From Bacteroidales bacterium (GTDB lineage: Bacteria; Bacteroidota; Bacteroidia; Bacteroidales; B39-G9), in NCBI GenBank assembly GCA_023145555.1, contig JAGLDO010000160.1:1-6561 (forward strand): a DNA stretch of 6,561 bases. Direction: 5' to 3'. Shown piece after piece: positions 1 to 6,315 of the stretch. The notes below the pieces were generated by a model that was not told the origin of the DNA, made no database searches, and saw nothing but the letters and a program-made list of their open reading frames with translations. Both the position numbers and the translations under genes were made by a program. Each line of letters starts with the position of its first letter. Within the stretch, counting starts at the first letter, position 1.

Positions 1-533
1 TTTAGAATTTCTCCTTGTTTAAAATAATAAATTCCAATTATTGCTAAGTCGGAAACAAACTCTTTTGGTTTTTCAATAAAATCTGAGATAAATTTATTTT
101 TATCAATTTTTACTACTCCAAACGAAGAAGGATTATCAACTTTATTAACCCAAATTGTTCCATCTACATTTTCGTCTATTGAAAAATTTGCTTTAAACAA
201 AGTGTCTGCAAAAGCAACAATAATATTACCTTTTAACGATTCAGATGCACAATAAACTGCATGTGCAGTTCCAAGAGGTTCTGTTTGATGGTAAATTTTT
301 GGCTCAGCATTATACGACAAGGCGATTTGTTTTAATTCCTCAATTACTGATTGTGAGAAATCACCAACAATAAAAGCTATTTCATCAATTTTATCATTAT
401 ACACTTTTGAAAGCTCATCAACAAGATGTGCAACGATAGGTTTTCCTGCTATTGATATTAATGGTTTTGGAACAGTTAAAGTATGCGGTCTCATACGCTT
501 TCCCATACCTGCCATTGGAATTATTATATTCAT
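1..533 (-). CDS. Sugar-phosphate nucleotidyltransferase, N-terminal 177 residues (cut by window edge)
   Basis: This is the amino-terminal part of a GT-A-fold nucleotidyltransferase, the family that makes NDP-sugars from a sugar 1-phosphate and an NTP in the cytoplasm. The frame is open from the ATG at 533-531 to the left edge with no stop. Visible family marks are the nucleotide-binding loop AGMGKRMRP (residues 8-16), PKP at 22-24 with the substrate-contacting lysine, QTEPLGTAHAV (83-93), ADTLF (109-113) with the probable metal-binding Asp110, NPSSFGVV (134-141), EKP (154-156) and GIYYF (167-171). The loop reads AGxGKR instead of the textbook GGxGTR, and AD replaces GD. I believe both are usual in the Bacteroidetes branch found next to dut. 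The sugar and base cannot be read from the sequence. No Shine-Dalgarno is visible. The gene is third in the flippase-dut-nucleotidyltransferase series, 83 bp after dut, which suggests a role in surface glycan precursor supply. The family call is firm; the exact substrate is unknown. Confidence -1.
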   Translation of the reverse strand, partial: MNIIIPMAGMGKRMRPHTLTVPKPLISIAGKPIVAHLVDELSKVYNDKIDEIAFIVGDFSQSVIEELKQIALSYNAEPKIYHQTEPLGTAHAVYCASESLKGNIIVAFADTLFKANFSIDENVDGTIWVNKVDNPSSFGVVKIDKNKFISDFIEKPKEFVSDLAIIGIYYFKQGEIL

Positions 534-552
534 TTTTAAATATTTTTAGACA

Positions 553-577
553 CTAATTTCACGAATTAGAACTAATT
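553..577. repeat. Degenerate 9-10-base intergenic repeat with small hairpin
   Basis: In the 83-bp gap between dut and the nucleotidyltransferase gene, the minus strand reads AATTAGTTCT, AATTCGTGA, AATTAGTGT: three degenerate copies of a 9-10-base unit. CTAATT (553-558) and AATTAG (564-569) also pair around a 5-base loop, and CTAATT recurs at 572-577. From memory, AATTCGTG-type strings are common between genes in AT-rich Bacteroidetes; this was not checked here. The element is too weak for a terminator (6 bp, one G-C pair) and its function is unknown. No TAnnTTTG box is seen in this gap. Confidence -1.
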
Positions 578-616
578 CATTATTAATTATATTTAGAGTT
601 TTATTTCTGTTATAAA

Positions 617-1051
617 TTAATTTTTTCCTGTATGTCCGAAGCCGCCTGCTCCTCTTTCGGTTTCATTAATAACTTGTACCTGAACCAAATCAACCTGTTG
701 GTAACGAGCAATAATCATTTGGCAAATTCTATCACCATTATTAATTTCAAAATCTTGATTTGACAAATTAACAAGAATTATTCCAATTTCACCTCTATAA
801 TCTGCATCAATCGTTCCGGGAGTATTCAAAACTGTTATACCATTCTTTAATGCCAGTCCACTTCTTGGTCTAATTTGTGCTTCGTAACCTTCGGGTAACT
901 CTATAAACAAACCTGTTGATATAAGTTTTCTCTCTAATGGTTTTAAAATTATTGATTCTTGTAGATTTGCTCTGAGATCTAAACCCGCTGAATTTTTTGT
1001 TTTATAGGCAGGCAATTCATTATTTGAAACATTAACTATTTTAACTTGCAT
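617..1051 (-). CDS. dut: dUTP diphosphatase (dUTPase)
   Basis: The product hydrolyses dUTP to dUMP and pyrophosphate, which keeps uracil out of DNA and supplies dUMP for thymidylate synthesis. It acts in the cytoplasm, as a homotrimer in this family. All five motifs of trimeric dUTPases are present in order in the 144-residue protein: AGLDLRA (22-28), RPRSGLA (61-67), GTIDADYRGEIG (79-90) with the probable water-activating Asp82 and the deoxyribose-selecting Tyr85, GDRICQMII (106-114), and the glycine-rich RGAGGFGHTG (133-142) that closes over the nucleotide. The length is normal and the ORF is intact. The ATG start puts motif 1 at the usual distance from the amino terminus. A TAnnTTTG box 28 bp upstream may give it its own promoter. 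It lies between the flippase (138-bp gap) and the nucleotidyltransferase (83-bp gap), an arrangement I recall from other Bacteroidetes. The identification is close to certain. Confidence -1.
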   Translation of the reverse strand: MQVKIVNVSNNELPAYKTKNSAGLDLRANLQESIILKPLERKLISTGLFIELPEGYEAQIRPRSGLALKNGITVLNTPGTIDADYRGEIGIILVNLSNQDFEINNGDRICQMIIARYQQVDLVQVQVINETERGAGGFGHTGKN

Positions 1052-1079
1052 AATTTAATCTAATAATTGATAAAACGTA

Positions 1080-1087
1080 CAAATGTA
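1080..1087 (-). promoter_or_regulatory. Possible -7 promoter box upstream of dut
   Basis: The minus strand reads TACATTTG here, a full match to the Bacteroidetes primary-sigma -7 consensus TAnnTTTG. The box ends 28 bases before the dut ATG, so the 5' leader would be short. A -33 TTTG is not at the expected distance: the nearest ones leave spacers of 14 (1102-1105) or 25 bases (1113-1116), against roughly 17-23 in published promoters. The remainder of the 138-bp gap (1052-1189) holds only A/T-rich sequence with a T7/A8 complementary run at 1165-1183. The call rests on the box and its position only. Confidence -1.
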
Positions 1088-1189
1088 ACTATAATTTAAA
1101 ACAAATTAATATCAAAATTATTGTTAGTTACTTCAATCTGTATTCGACTCTTTAGATTTGTTGATTTTTTTAGATAAAAAAAAGAATAG

Positions 1190-2662
1190 TTAAATTTTTA
1201 AATCTGATAATTTAATTTTTTCTTTAAAGCAAAAAATTAGAATAAAAGTGAAAATTAAGATTGCTTTTACAAAAAAAGCTATAATAAAATTATCTATATT
1301 TATTTGATTATCAATAAAATATATTAGAATAGCAGAAGTAACAAAAATTAAAATTGATTTAAAATCGTATTTAATAGGAAAAAATTTCCTTCCAAGTAAA
1401 AAAGAAGCAATCATCATTGTAAAATAACAAATAAAAGTTGCCCAAGCAGAAGCCATATAACCAAATTGAGGAATGAAAGAAAAATTCAGAATAATTGTTA
1501 TTGCAGCCCCAAACAAAGCTATATATGCACCGTATTTTGTTAAATTATTAATCTTATACCAAACAGATAAATTATAAAAAATTCCAAGAAATAAATTAGC
1601 AAGTAAAACAATAGGTACAATTCTCAAGCCTGAATAGAATTTTGCATCAATAAAATGTTTAAAAATATCTATATATAGCGTTACTCCAAGAAATATTAAT
1701 AAACCAAATGCAACGAAATATTTCATGACTTCTGCATAAATGGCTTTTGAATTTTTCTTTTCTGCTTGCTTAAAAAAGAAAGGCTCTGCTGCGTATTTAA
1801 ACATTTGGATAAATATTGTCATTAAAACAGCAATTTTGTAATTTGCTCCATAAATACCAATTTGCTTCATTGCATTGACATTCTTTGGTAATAAATATTT
1901 TAATAAAATTTTATCTGATACTTCATTAATCATTCCGGCAAGACCAACAATTAATAAAGGAAAAGCGTAAACCAACATTTTTTTCAGCAGCGATTTATCA
2001 AATTCAAATTTAATTGAAAAAATGTCGGGAATTAATAATACTAAGGTAATGGCACTTGCTATGAAATTTGAGATAAAAGCATAACCTACGCCAATATCTG
2101 CCGAATAAACCGCAGAAAGAAAACTAAATTCACTATTTTTAATTAAATTCGGGAAAACTATAAAAAACAATACGTTACAGGTTATATTAATTATAACATT
2201 TACAACTTTTAAAACAGCAAATTTTTTTGCTTTATTTTGATATCTTAATCTTGCAAAAGGAATGGATGACACAGCATCTATTGCGACAATAAGTCCTATT
2301 AAAATAATATATTCATGGTGATTAGAATATCTGATTACATCTGCAATAGGATGAGAAAAAGAAAAAATAAAACCAATGAATAATAAAGAAGTAAAACTGA
2401 GTGAAATTAAAGAAGTAGTAAATGCTTTATTTGAATTATTTGATGTTTTGGCATATCTAAAAAAAGATGTTTCCATTCCGTAAGTTAGAAAAACCAATAA
2501 GAATGCAGTATAAGAATATAATTCTGTTATAGTTCCATATTGCGAAATAGATAATATTCTTGTATAAAAAGGTGTTAGAAGCAAATAGTTTAATAAACGG
2601 GGAACTATTGTTCCTAATCCATAAACCATTGTTTCGCCTGCTAATTTTTTAATGTAATTCAA
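1190..2662 (-). CDS. Polysaccharide/oligosaccharide flippase (Wzx-like, MATE/MVF superfamily)
   Basis: This is a 490-residue inner-membrane protein with about 14 hydrophobic segments, at roughly 12-31, 45-64, 81-102, 118-134, 146-170, 192-212, 227-248, 270-290, 311-331, 345-366, 376-397, 402-423, 436-450 and 458-478. Number and spacing fit the polysaccharide-synthesis flippases that move undecaprenyl-linked sugars across the membrane. The amino end, KKLAGETMVYGLGTIVPRLL, followed by LLTPFYTRILS and YGMETSFFRYA, matches the pattern I know from Bacteroidetes flippases. The start codon is TTG at 2662-2660. The first in-frame ATG (2629) would remove eleven residues, including the KKLAGE stretch that relatives keep, and an in-frame stop lies about 30 bases further upstream with no ATG between. 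The family has no catalytic signature, so the substrate cannot be read off. The dut and nucleotidyltransferase genes follow on the same strand, consistent with export of a surface glycan or LPS component. Confidence -1.
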   Translation of the reverse strand: MNYIKKLAGETMVYGLGTIVPRLLNYLLLTPFYTRILSISQYGTITELYSYTAFLLVFLTYGMETSFFRYAKTSNNSNKAFTTSLISLSFTSLLFIGFIFSFSHPIADVIRYSNHHEYIILIGLIVAIDAVSSIPFARLRYQNKAKKFAVLKVVNVIINITCNVLFFIVFPNLIKNSEFSFLSAVYSADIGVGYAFISNFIASAITLVLLIPDIFSIKFEFDKSLLKKMLVYAFPLLIVGLAGMINEVSDKILLKYLLPKNVNAMKQIGIYGANYKIAVLMTIFIQMFKYAAEPFFFKQAEKKNSKAIYAEVMKYFVAFGLLIFLGVTLYIDIFKHFIDAKFYSGLRIVPIVLLANLFLGIFYNLSVWYKINNLTKYGAYIALFGAAITIILNFSFIPQFGYMASAWATFICYFTMMIASFLLGRKFFPIKYDFKSILIFVTSAILIYFIDNQINIDNFIIAFFVKAILIFTFILIFCFKEKIKLSDLKI

Positions 2663-2736
2663 TTTATAAATTTTTAAACTATTTGTTTTTTATTTAATTC
2701 ATAATCAAATTTTTTCCTTATCCTGTTTATGCTTGT

Positions 2737-2777
2737 AACTTAAACTTTTTACTTTCAACTTTATAAACTTTAAACTT
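2737..2777. repeat. Degenerate heptad-like repeat of (A)ACTT between genes
   Basis: The 121-bp gap between the MORN-repeat gene and the flippase contains six copies of ACTT, starting at 2738, 2744, 2751, 2758, 2767 and 2774 (steps of 6, 7, 7, 9, 7), mostly preceded by A and followed by T. On the minus strand this reads as repeated AAAGTT. It lies just after the stop of the MORN-repeat gene (2784). There is no dyad symmetry, so it is not a terminator, and it is not coding. No TAnnTTTG box for the flippase is seen in the rest of the gap. Function unknown. Confidence -1.
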
Positions 2778-2783
2778 AATTGT

Positions 2784-4346
2784 CTATTCAGTAACAGTAA
2801 CTCCATCAATTTTCACTAATCTATCATCTTTAAAGGAAAGCGTTTTTACCAATGTTCCATAATAATCAAATTCTTTCCATGCTTTTTCTTTCATTCCCAT
2901 AATGTAAAAACATTCTTTTTTTAATTTACCATTTTTATAATAAAATAAATGTTTTCCGTCAGGATTTCCTTGCATATATTTCCCTTTAAAATATAGCTTA
3001 CCGTTTAAATAAAAATATTTCCATATTCCATTTTTATTATTTGTTTGATAATTTCCTTCCTCTGTATGATCTCCTTCTTTATAAAACCATTTACCATCTT
3101 TATCTCCATCAATAAAAACACCTTTTGCTATGATTTCGCCTGTTTCATTGTATTCAACATAATCACCATCTTCTTTACCAAAATAAAAATTCTCTTCTCT
3201 CTGCAATACCCCTTCAGGAAAATACCATTTCCAATTTCCTGCAAGCTTTCCTTTCGAAAAAACTCCTTTTTGTTCCGTTTCTCCTGTTTTATAAAAATAA
3301 GTCCACTTTCCGTTTTTTTTATTTTTCAGATATTTTCCTTTTGCTTTTATTTCTTTTGTAGAAAAATAAAATTTCCATAAACCGGTTTTTTCTCCTTCTT
3401 CATTCACTTTTCCTTCTCCTGAAAGATTTCCTTGCATATCATAAATTCTTGATTTATTTGCTTTTCCTTCCGAATCATATTCCCGATGCTCTCCTACCGG
3501 CTTTCCCTCAACATAACTTCCCGAAGATTTTAAAACTTTTTTCCCATTCTTATCCGGTTTATCATAATACTCAGCTTTATATTTAACTCTATTTAATACA
3601 CTTACACTATCGTCTACTAATATCCCGTTCTCATATCTTTGTGCTCCAACTAATTCTCCTCTTAAATTAAAATTTTTAATTAATCCATTTAATTTTCCGT
3701 GAGAATATGATTTTTCAATCTTTACTTTTCCGTTTTTATAAAATTCTTTCCAAACTCCATCTCTTAGATTTAAAGAATCTAATCGGTTTATTTTTTCTAT
3801 ATCTACTAAATTACCATAATTATATTCTAATAAAGAAATAATTCTTCCTTCTTCAGCATATTCCTTACCATCACCCTGTTTTTTGCCATCTTTAAACGAA
3901 ATAACTTTATTAATATTTCCGCTTTTGTAATAAAAGTTTGATTTTCCTTGTGGTATATTATTGAGATATAATATTTCTGAACGTATATAAGAAATTAATG
4001 TATCGTTTAATTTATATGAACCATAATTATAAAAATATCCGTTTTTCTTTCCATATAAATAATTAATTTTACTTTTGATTAACCCATTTTCTGTATAGAA
4101 ACACCAAACGCTATCTAATTGATTATTGAGCCATTTACCTATTGATTTTAAATTTCCATTTACATAATAAGATTTCCATAGTCCTTCCGGTTTCCCTTCT
4201 TTCATAATTCCTTCACTAGATATTTGTTTATTTCCATAGTAAAAAATATTATATCCGTTAGGATTTTCAACGTTTACATTTTGTGTATAAACATTAGTTG
4301 AAAATATTAATAAAATAAAGAATATGTAAAAAGAATATTTATTCAT
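2784..4346 (-). CDS. Secreted MORN/YwqK-repeat protein, function unknown
   Basis: The 520-residue protein begins with a signal peptide: Lys3, a hydrophobic core at about 5-17, and probable cleavage near VYT-QN at 21/22. There is no lipobox cysteine, so the mature protein is probably periplasmic or exported. The rest is about 15 units of 21-26 residues of the form G-x-W-K-x-Y-Y-x-N-G-x-L-K-x-x-G-x-Y-x-x-G-K-x-x-G, the MORN_2 or YwqK-like repeat. Clear units begin near residues 55, 80, 134, 158, 197, 221, 285, 322, 346, 371, 394, 418, 440, 464 and 489. A less regular insert lies at about 242-284. Such units form elongated beta-hairpin solenoids; no enzyme motif is visible. Automatic pipelines often label these proteins toxin-antitoxin system YwqK family antitoxin, but no toxin is nearby and the signal peptide argues against that role. 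The ATG directly follows the nadA stop with no spacer, so translation is probably coupled. The fold call is firm, the role unknown. Confidence -1.
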   Translation of the reverse strand: MNKYSFYIFFILLIFSTNVYTQNVNVENPNGYNIFYYGNKQISSEGIMKEGKPEGLWKSYYVNGNLKSIGKWLNNQLDSVWCFYTENGLIKSKINYLYGKKNGYFYNYGSYKLNDTLISYIRSEILYLNNIPQGKSNFYYKSGNINKVISFKDGKKQGDGKEYAEEGRIISLLEYNYGNLVDIEKINRLDSLNLRDGVWKEFYKNGKVKIEKSYSHGKLNGLIKNFNLRGELVGAQRYENGILVDDSVSVLNRVKYKAEYYDKPDKNGKKVLKSSGSYVEGKPVGEHREYDSEGKANKSRIYDMQGNLSGEGKVNEEGEKTGLWKFYFSTKEIKAKGKYLKNKKNGKWTYFYKTGETEQKGVFSKGKLAGNWKWYFPEGVLQREENFYFGKEDGDYVEYNETGEIIAKGVFIDGDKDGKWFYKEGDHTEEGNYQTNNKNGIWKYFYLNGKLYFKGKYMQGNPDGKHLFYYKNGKLKKECFYIMGMKEKAWKEFDYYGTLVKTLSFKDDRLVKIDGVTVTE

Positions 4347-5279
4347 CTATAATTTAAGTTGATTAGATATTTCTAACATTTTTGTTATAGAACTACGTGC
4401 TTGTTTCATTAAATCATCATCTAAATTAATTTCATATTTTTCTTCATTTAAAGAATTATAAATTTTTTCTAAAGTTGTCATTTTCATATACTCACATATA
4501 TTATTATCTTCATTAAATGAGGGTGCAGGTATAAAGACTTTATCAGGATTTGCTTTTTGCATTTGATAAATAATTCCCGGTTCTGTTGCAATAATAAATT
4601 CAGTATCGTCAAATTCTTTTGTATATTTTAGTAAACCTGAAGTAGAACCAATAAAATCTGCAATTTTAAGTACTGAAGCTTCACATTCGGGATGAGCTAA
4701 AACTTTAACTTTTGGGTGTTTAATCTTAATTTGTTTAATCTGATTTGCAGAAAATCGCTTATGAACATGGCAGGCACCATCCCAAAGTAATATATCACGA
4801 TTAGTTTGATTTTTTACATAAGCACCTAAGTTTTTATCAGGACCAAAAATTATTTTTTTATCTTTTGGTAAACTCTCAACTACTTGTACAGCATTAGAAG
4901 AAGTACAAATACAATCGGACAAAGCTTTAATTTTGGCACTGGTATTTACATAAGAAACAACATATCTGTCAGGATGTTTTTTTAAAAATTCATTAAATTT
5001 ACTTTCTTCACAAGAATCTGCTAACGAACAACCTGCATTTAAATCAGGAAGTAAAACTTTTTTGTCAGGACATAAAATTTTAGCTGTTTCTGCCATAAAA
5101 AGAACTCCTGCAAAAACAATTATTTCGGCTTCGGTTTTTTCTGCTTTTTGTGCTAAAGCAAGACTATCACCAATAAAATCAGATATATCTTGTACTTCAG
5201 GATTTTCGTAAAAATGACCTAAAATAATTGCGTTTTTTTCTTTTTTGAGTTTGTTAATTTTGTTTACTATTGTATCCAT
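4347..5279 (-). CDS. nadA: Quinolinate synthase
   Basis: The product condenses iminoaspartate (made by NadB) with dihydroxyacetone phosphate to give quinolinate, the second step of de novo NAD synthesis. It is cytoplasmic and carries one [4Fe-4S] cluster. At 310 residues it has normal family length. The three cluster ligands are recognisable as Cys84 (NAGCSLAD), Cys170 (WDGACHVH) and Cys262 (ICEYMKM). The first substrate loop reads GHFYENPEVQD (21-31), with His22 and Tyr24. SYVNTSAKIKALSDCICTSS (109-128), HPEC (196-199) and GSTSG (211-215) are the other conserved stretches. The ATG start gives the usual short amino-terminal lead before the first loop. nadB and nadC are not in the window, so the pathway is scattered or lies outside it. 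Downstream, the MORN-repeat gene starts at the next base after the stop codon TAG. Upstream is the long AT-rich intergenic region, where I found no convincing promoter box for this strand. The identification is very secure. Confidence -1.
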   Translation of the reverse strand: MDTIVNKINKLKKEKNAIILGHFYENPEVQDISDFIGDSLALAQKAEKTEAEIIVFAGVLFMAETAKILCPDKKVLLPDLNAGCSLADSCEESKFNEFLKKHPDRYVVSYVNTSAKIKALSDCICTSSNAVQVVESLPKDKKIIFGPDKNLGAYVKNQTNRDILLWDGACHVHKRFSANQIKQIKIKHPKVKVLAHPECEASVLKIADFIGSTSGLLKYTKEFDDTEFIIATEPGIIYQMQKANPDKVFIPAPSFNEDNNICEYMKMTTLEKIYNSLNEEKYEINLDDDLMKQARSSITKMLEISNQLKL

Positions 5280-5492
5280 TTTTATTTAAAATATATATTT
5301 TATTAACAAGTCTTTTATATATTATTATTATTAGATAAAATTTAAAATTGATAATGATGATGATATTATCCTGTTAGTATTGTTTAAAAATAAATAAAAA
5401 TTAATTGATATTTTAGTTATTAACAAATAATAATGAGTTATAAACTAACGACAAAATATTTGTTTTTTGAGTTTCAATAATTTACAAATTAA

Positions 5493-5509
5493 ATTAACAT
5501 AATGTTAAT
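5493..5509. promoter_or_regulatory. 17-bp palindrome, possible operator
   Basis: The sequence ATTAACATAATGTTAAT is a perfect dyad around the central A at 5501, in the form TTAAC-N5-GTTAA with one further A/T pair outside. It lies 214 bp upstream of the nadA start and about 365 bp upstream of rpiB. The half-site recurs: TTAAC at 5303, 5420, 5680 and 5774, GTTAA at 5554 and 5783, and the related TTAAC-N4-GTTAA at 5774-5787. Such a dyad could bind a dimeric regulator, but perfect A/T palindromes also arise by chance at this composition, and the protein that would bind is unknown. Confidence -1.
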
Positions 5510-5700
5510 AAACTAATGTTTAATAAAAATTATGAAGTTTTTTATTTATTAATGTTAAAAATATGTTAGCTTTTTATTAATATAAACTAAAAACTTTTTT
5601 TTGAAATTTAATAAATTTATTGTATCAAATTAGAGTAATTAAAAAACAAATTTATTTTTAAATAAAAGAGAAGAATTAATTAACAATTTGTATAAAAAAT

Positions 5701-5735
5701 TAAGTAATTAAAAGTGATTAATTTTTAATTACTTA
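5701..5735. repeat. Perfect 13-bp inverted repeat (hairpin), 9-base loop
   Basis: TAAGTAATTAAAA (5701-5713) is exactly complementary to TTTTAATTACTTA (5723-5735); the loop is GTGATTAAT. On the minus strand the hairpin is followed at once by ATTTTTTATAC (5700-5690), which resembles a terminator tail. The stem, however, has only two G-C pairs and no recognised gene is transcribed into it on that strand. It could be a terminator for an unseen minus-strand transcript, a leader structure, or a protein-binding dyad between the two divergent genes. Confidence -1.
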
Positions 5736-5773
5736 TGAAAATAAATTTTTATTGTTTCTTTGTTATTAAATAC

Positions 5774-5795
5774 TTAACGATTGTTAATAACTTTG
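5774..5795 (+). promoter_or_regulatory. rpiB: Possible rpiB promoter: -7 box TAACTTTG abutted by an inverted repeat
   Basis: TAACTTTG at 5788-5795 fully matches the Bacteroidetes -7 consensus TAnnTTTG and would start transcription about 70 bases before the rpiB ATG. The bases just upstream form TTAAC-GATT-GTTAA (5774-5787), which would lie in the promoter spacer, a normal place for a repressor site. The nearest TTTG for a -33 element (5759-5762) leaves a 25-base spacer, longer than usual. The box is the stronger part of this call; the operator idea is inference. Confidence -1.
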
Positions 5796-5873
5796 AAAGA
5801 AATATTGAAAAAAAATTATGATTTTGCAAATTAATATAAATGCTTAATAATCAGTAAATTAAAACAGACGAAC

Positions 5874-6311
5874 ATGAAAAAAAAGAAAATTGCTTTGGCG
5901 TGTGATCATGCAGGATATTGTAAAAAAGAAATGATAAAAGAATATTTAGAGAACCAAGGTTATGTAGTTAAAGATTTTGGAACATATTCTGAAGAAAGCG
6001 TAGATTATTCCGATTTTGCACACCCAATGGCTATCGCGGTTGAAAACAAAGAGGCTGATTTAGGTATATCGTTATGTGGCAGTGGAAATGGAATAAGTAT
6101 GACTGCAAACAAACATCAGGGAATACGCTCTGCTTTATGCTGGAATGTAGAGATATCGGAATTAGCAAGAAAGCACAACGATGCTAATGTTTGTTCTGTT
6201 CCGGCGCGTTTTGTTTCCGATGAATTAGCAATAGAAATAATAAAAGCTTTTTTGTCTACTGAATTTGAAGGAGGAAGACACGAACGAAGAATAAAAAAAA
6301 TACCGGTGTAG
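5874..6311 (+). CDS. rpiB: Ribose-5-phosphate isomerase B
   Basis: The product interconverts ribose 5-phosphate and ribulose 5-phosphate in the non-oxidative pentose phosphate pathway, in the cytoplasm, and some relatives also act on allose 6-phosphate. The 145-residue length is typical of the RpiB/LacAB family. Visible marks are ALACDHAGY (7-15) with Asp11 and His12, DYSDFAHPMA (44-53), the CGSGNGI anion-hole loop (68-74) with Cys68 as the likely catalytic base of the E. coli-type enzymes, TANKHQGIRSALCW (77-90), ARKHNDANV (98-106) with His101 as the probable ring-opening residue, PARF (110-113), and the phosphate-binding tail GGRHERRIKKI (133-143). The ATG is the only sensible start, because the core strand begins within five residues; no Shine-Dalgarno precedes it, as is usual in Bacteroidetes. 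It is divergent from nadA and converges with the small membrane gene, whose stop lies four bases beyond its own. The identification is secure. Confidence -1.
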   Translation: MKKKKIALACDHAGYCKKEMIKEYLENQGYVVKDFGTYSEESVDYSDFAHPMAIAVENKEADLGISLCGSGNGISMTANKHQGIRSALCWNVEISELARKHNDANVCSVPARFVSDELAIEIIKAFLSTEFEGGRHERRIKKIPV

Positions 6312-6315
6312 TATT

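Larger units (their letters stand above)
5280..5873. other. 594-bp gene-free, extremely A+T-rich divergent intergenic region
   Basis: This lies between the divergent starts of nadA and rpiB. A hand count gives about 13 % G+C, well below the flanking genes. No convincing ORF, tRNA or other structured RNA was recognised in either direction; ORFs are short and stop-rich. It contains a 17-bp palindrome (5493-5509), a perfect 13-bp inverted repeat (5701-5735), an inverted TTAAC-N4-GTTAA (5774-5787) next to a -7 box, a small GATAAT/ATTATC dyad at 5350-5370, and an ATT run near 5319-5332. It must hold the promoters of both genes. Its length exceeds what two simple promoters need, so an unrecognised small RNA or long leader remains possible. 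Confidence -1.

Noticed and set aside
1165..1183. T7/A8 complementary run downstream of the flippase as a terminator
   Set aside because: The stem would be A/T only, and the T-tract precedes rather than follows it on the transcribed strand.
3045..3380. A 111-codon plus-strand reading frame rich in Phe and Ile
   Set aside because: It lies wholly antisense to the MORN-repeat gene; its F/I/S richness is what the opposite strand of Lys/Gly/Tyr repeat codons produces.
2784..4346. Toxin-antitoxin module suggested by the YwqK-like repeats
   Set aside because: No toxin-like gene is adjacent, and the protein has a signal peptide and many more repeats than a simple antitoxin would need.
5319..5370. 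ATT run and GATAAT-N9-ATTATC dyad upstream of nadA as a riboswitch or NAD operator
   Set aside because: The 6-bp A/T-rich stem and trinucleotide run are ordinary at this composition, and no known riboswitch core is recognisable.
5647..5654. TAAATTTG on the minus strand as the nadA promoter
   Set aside because: It matches TAnnTTTG but lies about 370 bases upstream of nadA, with no TTTG at a suitable distance.
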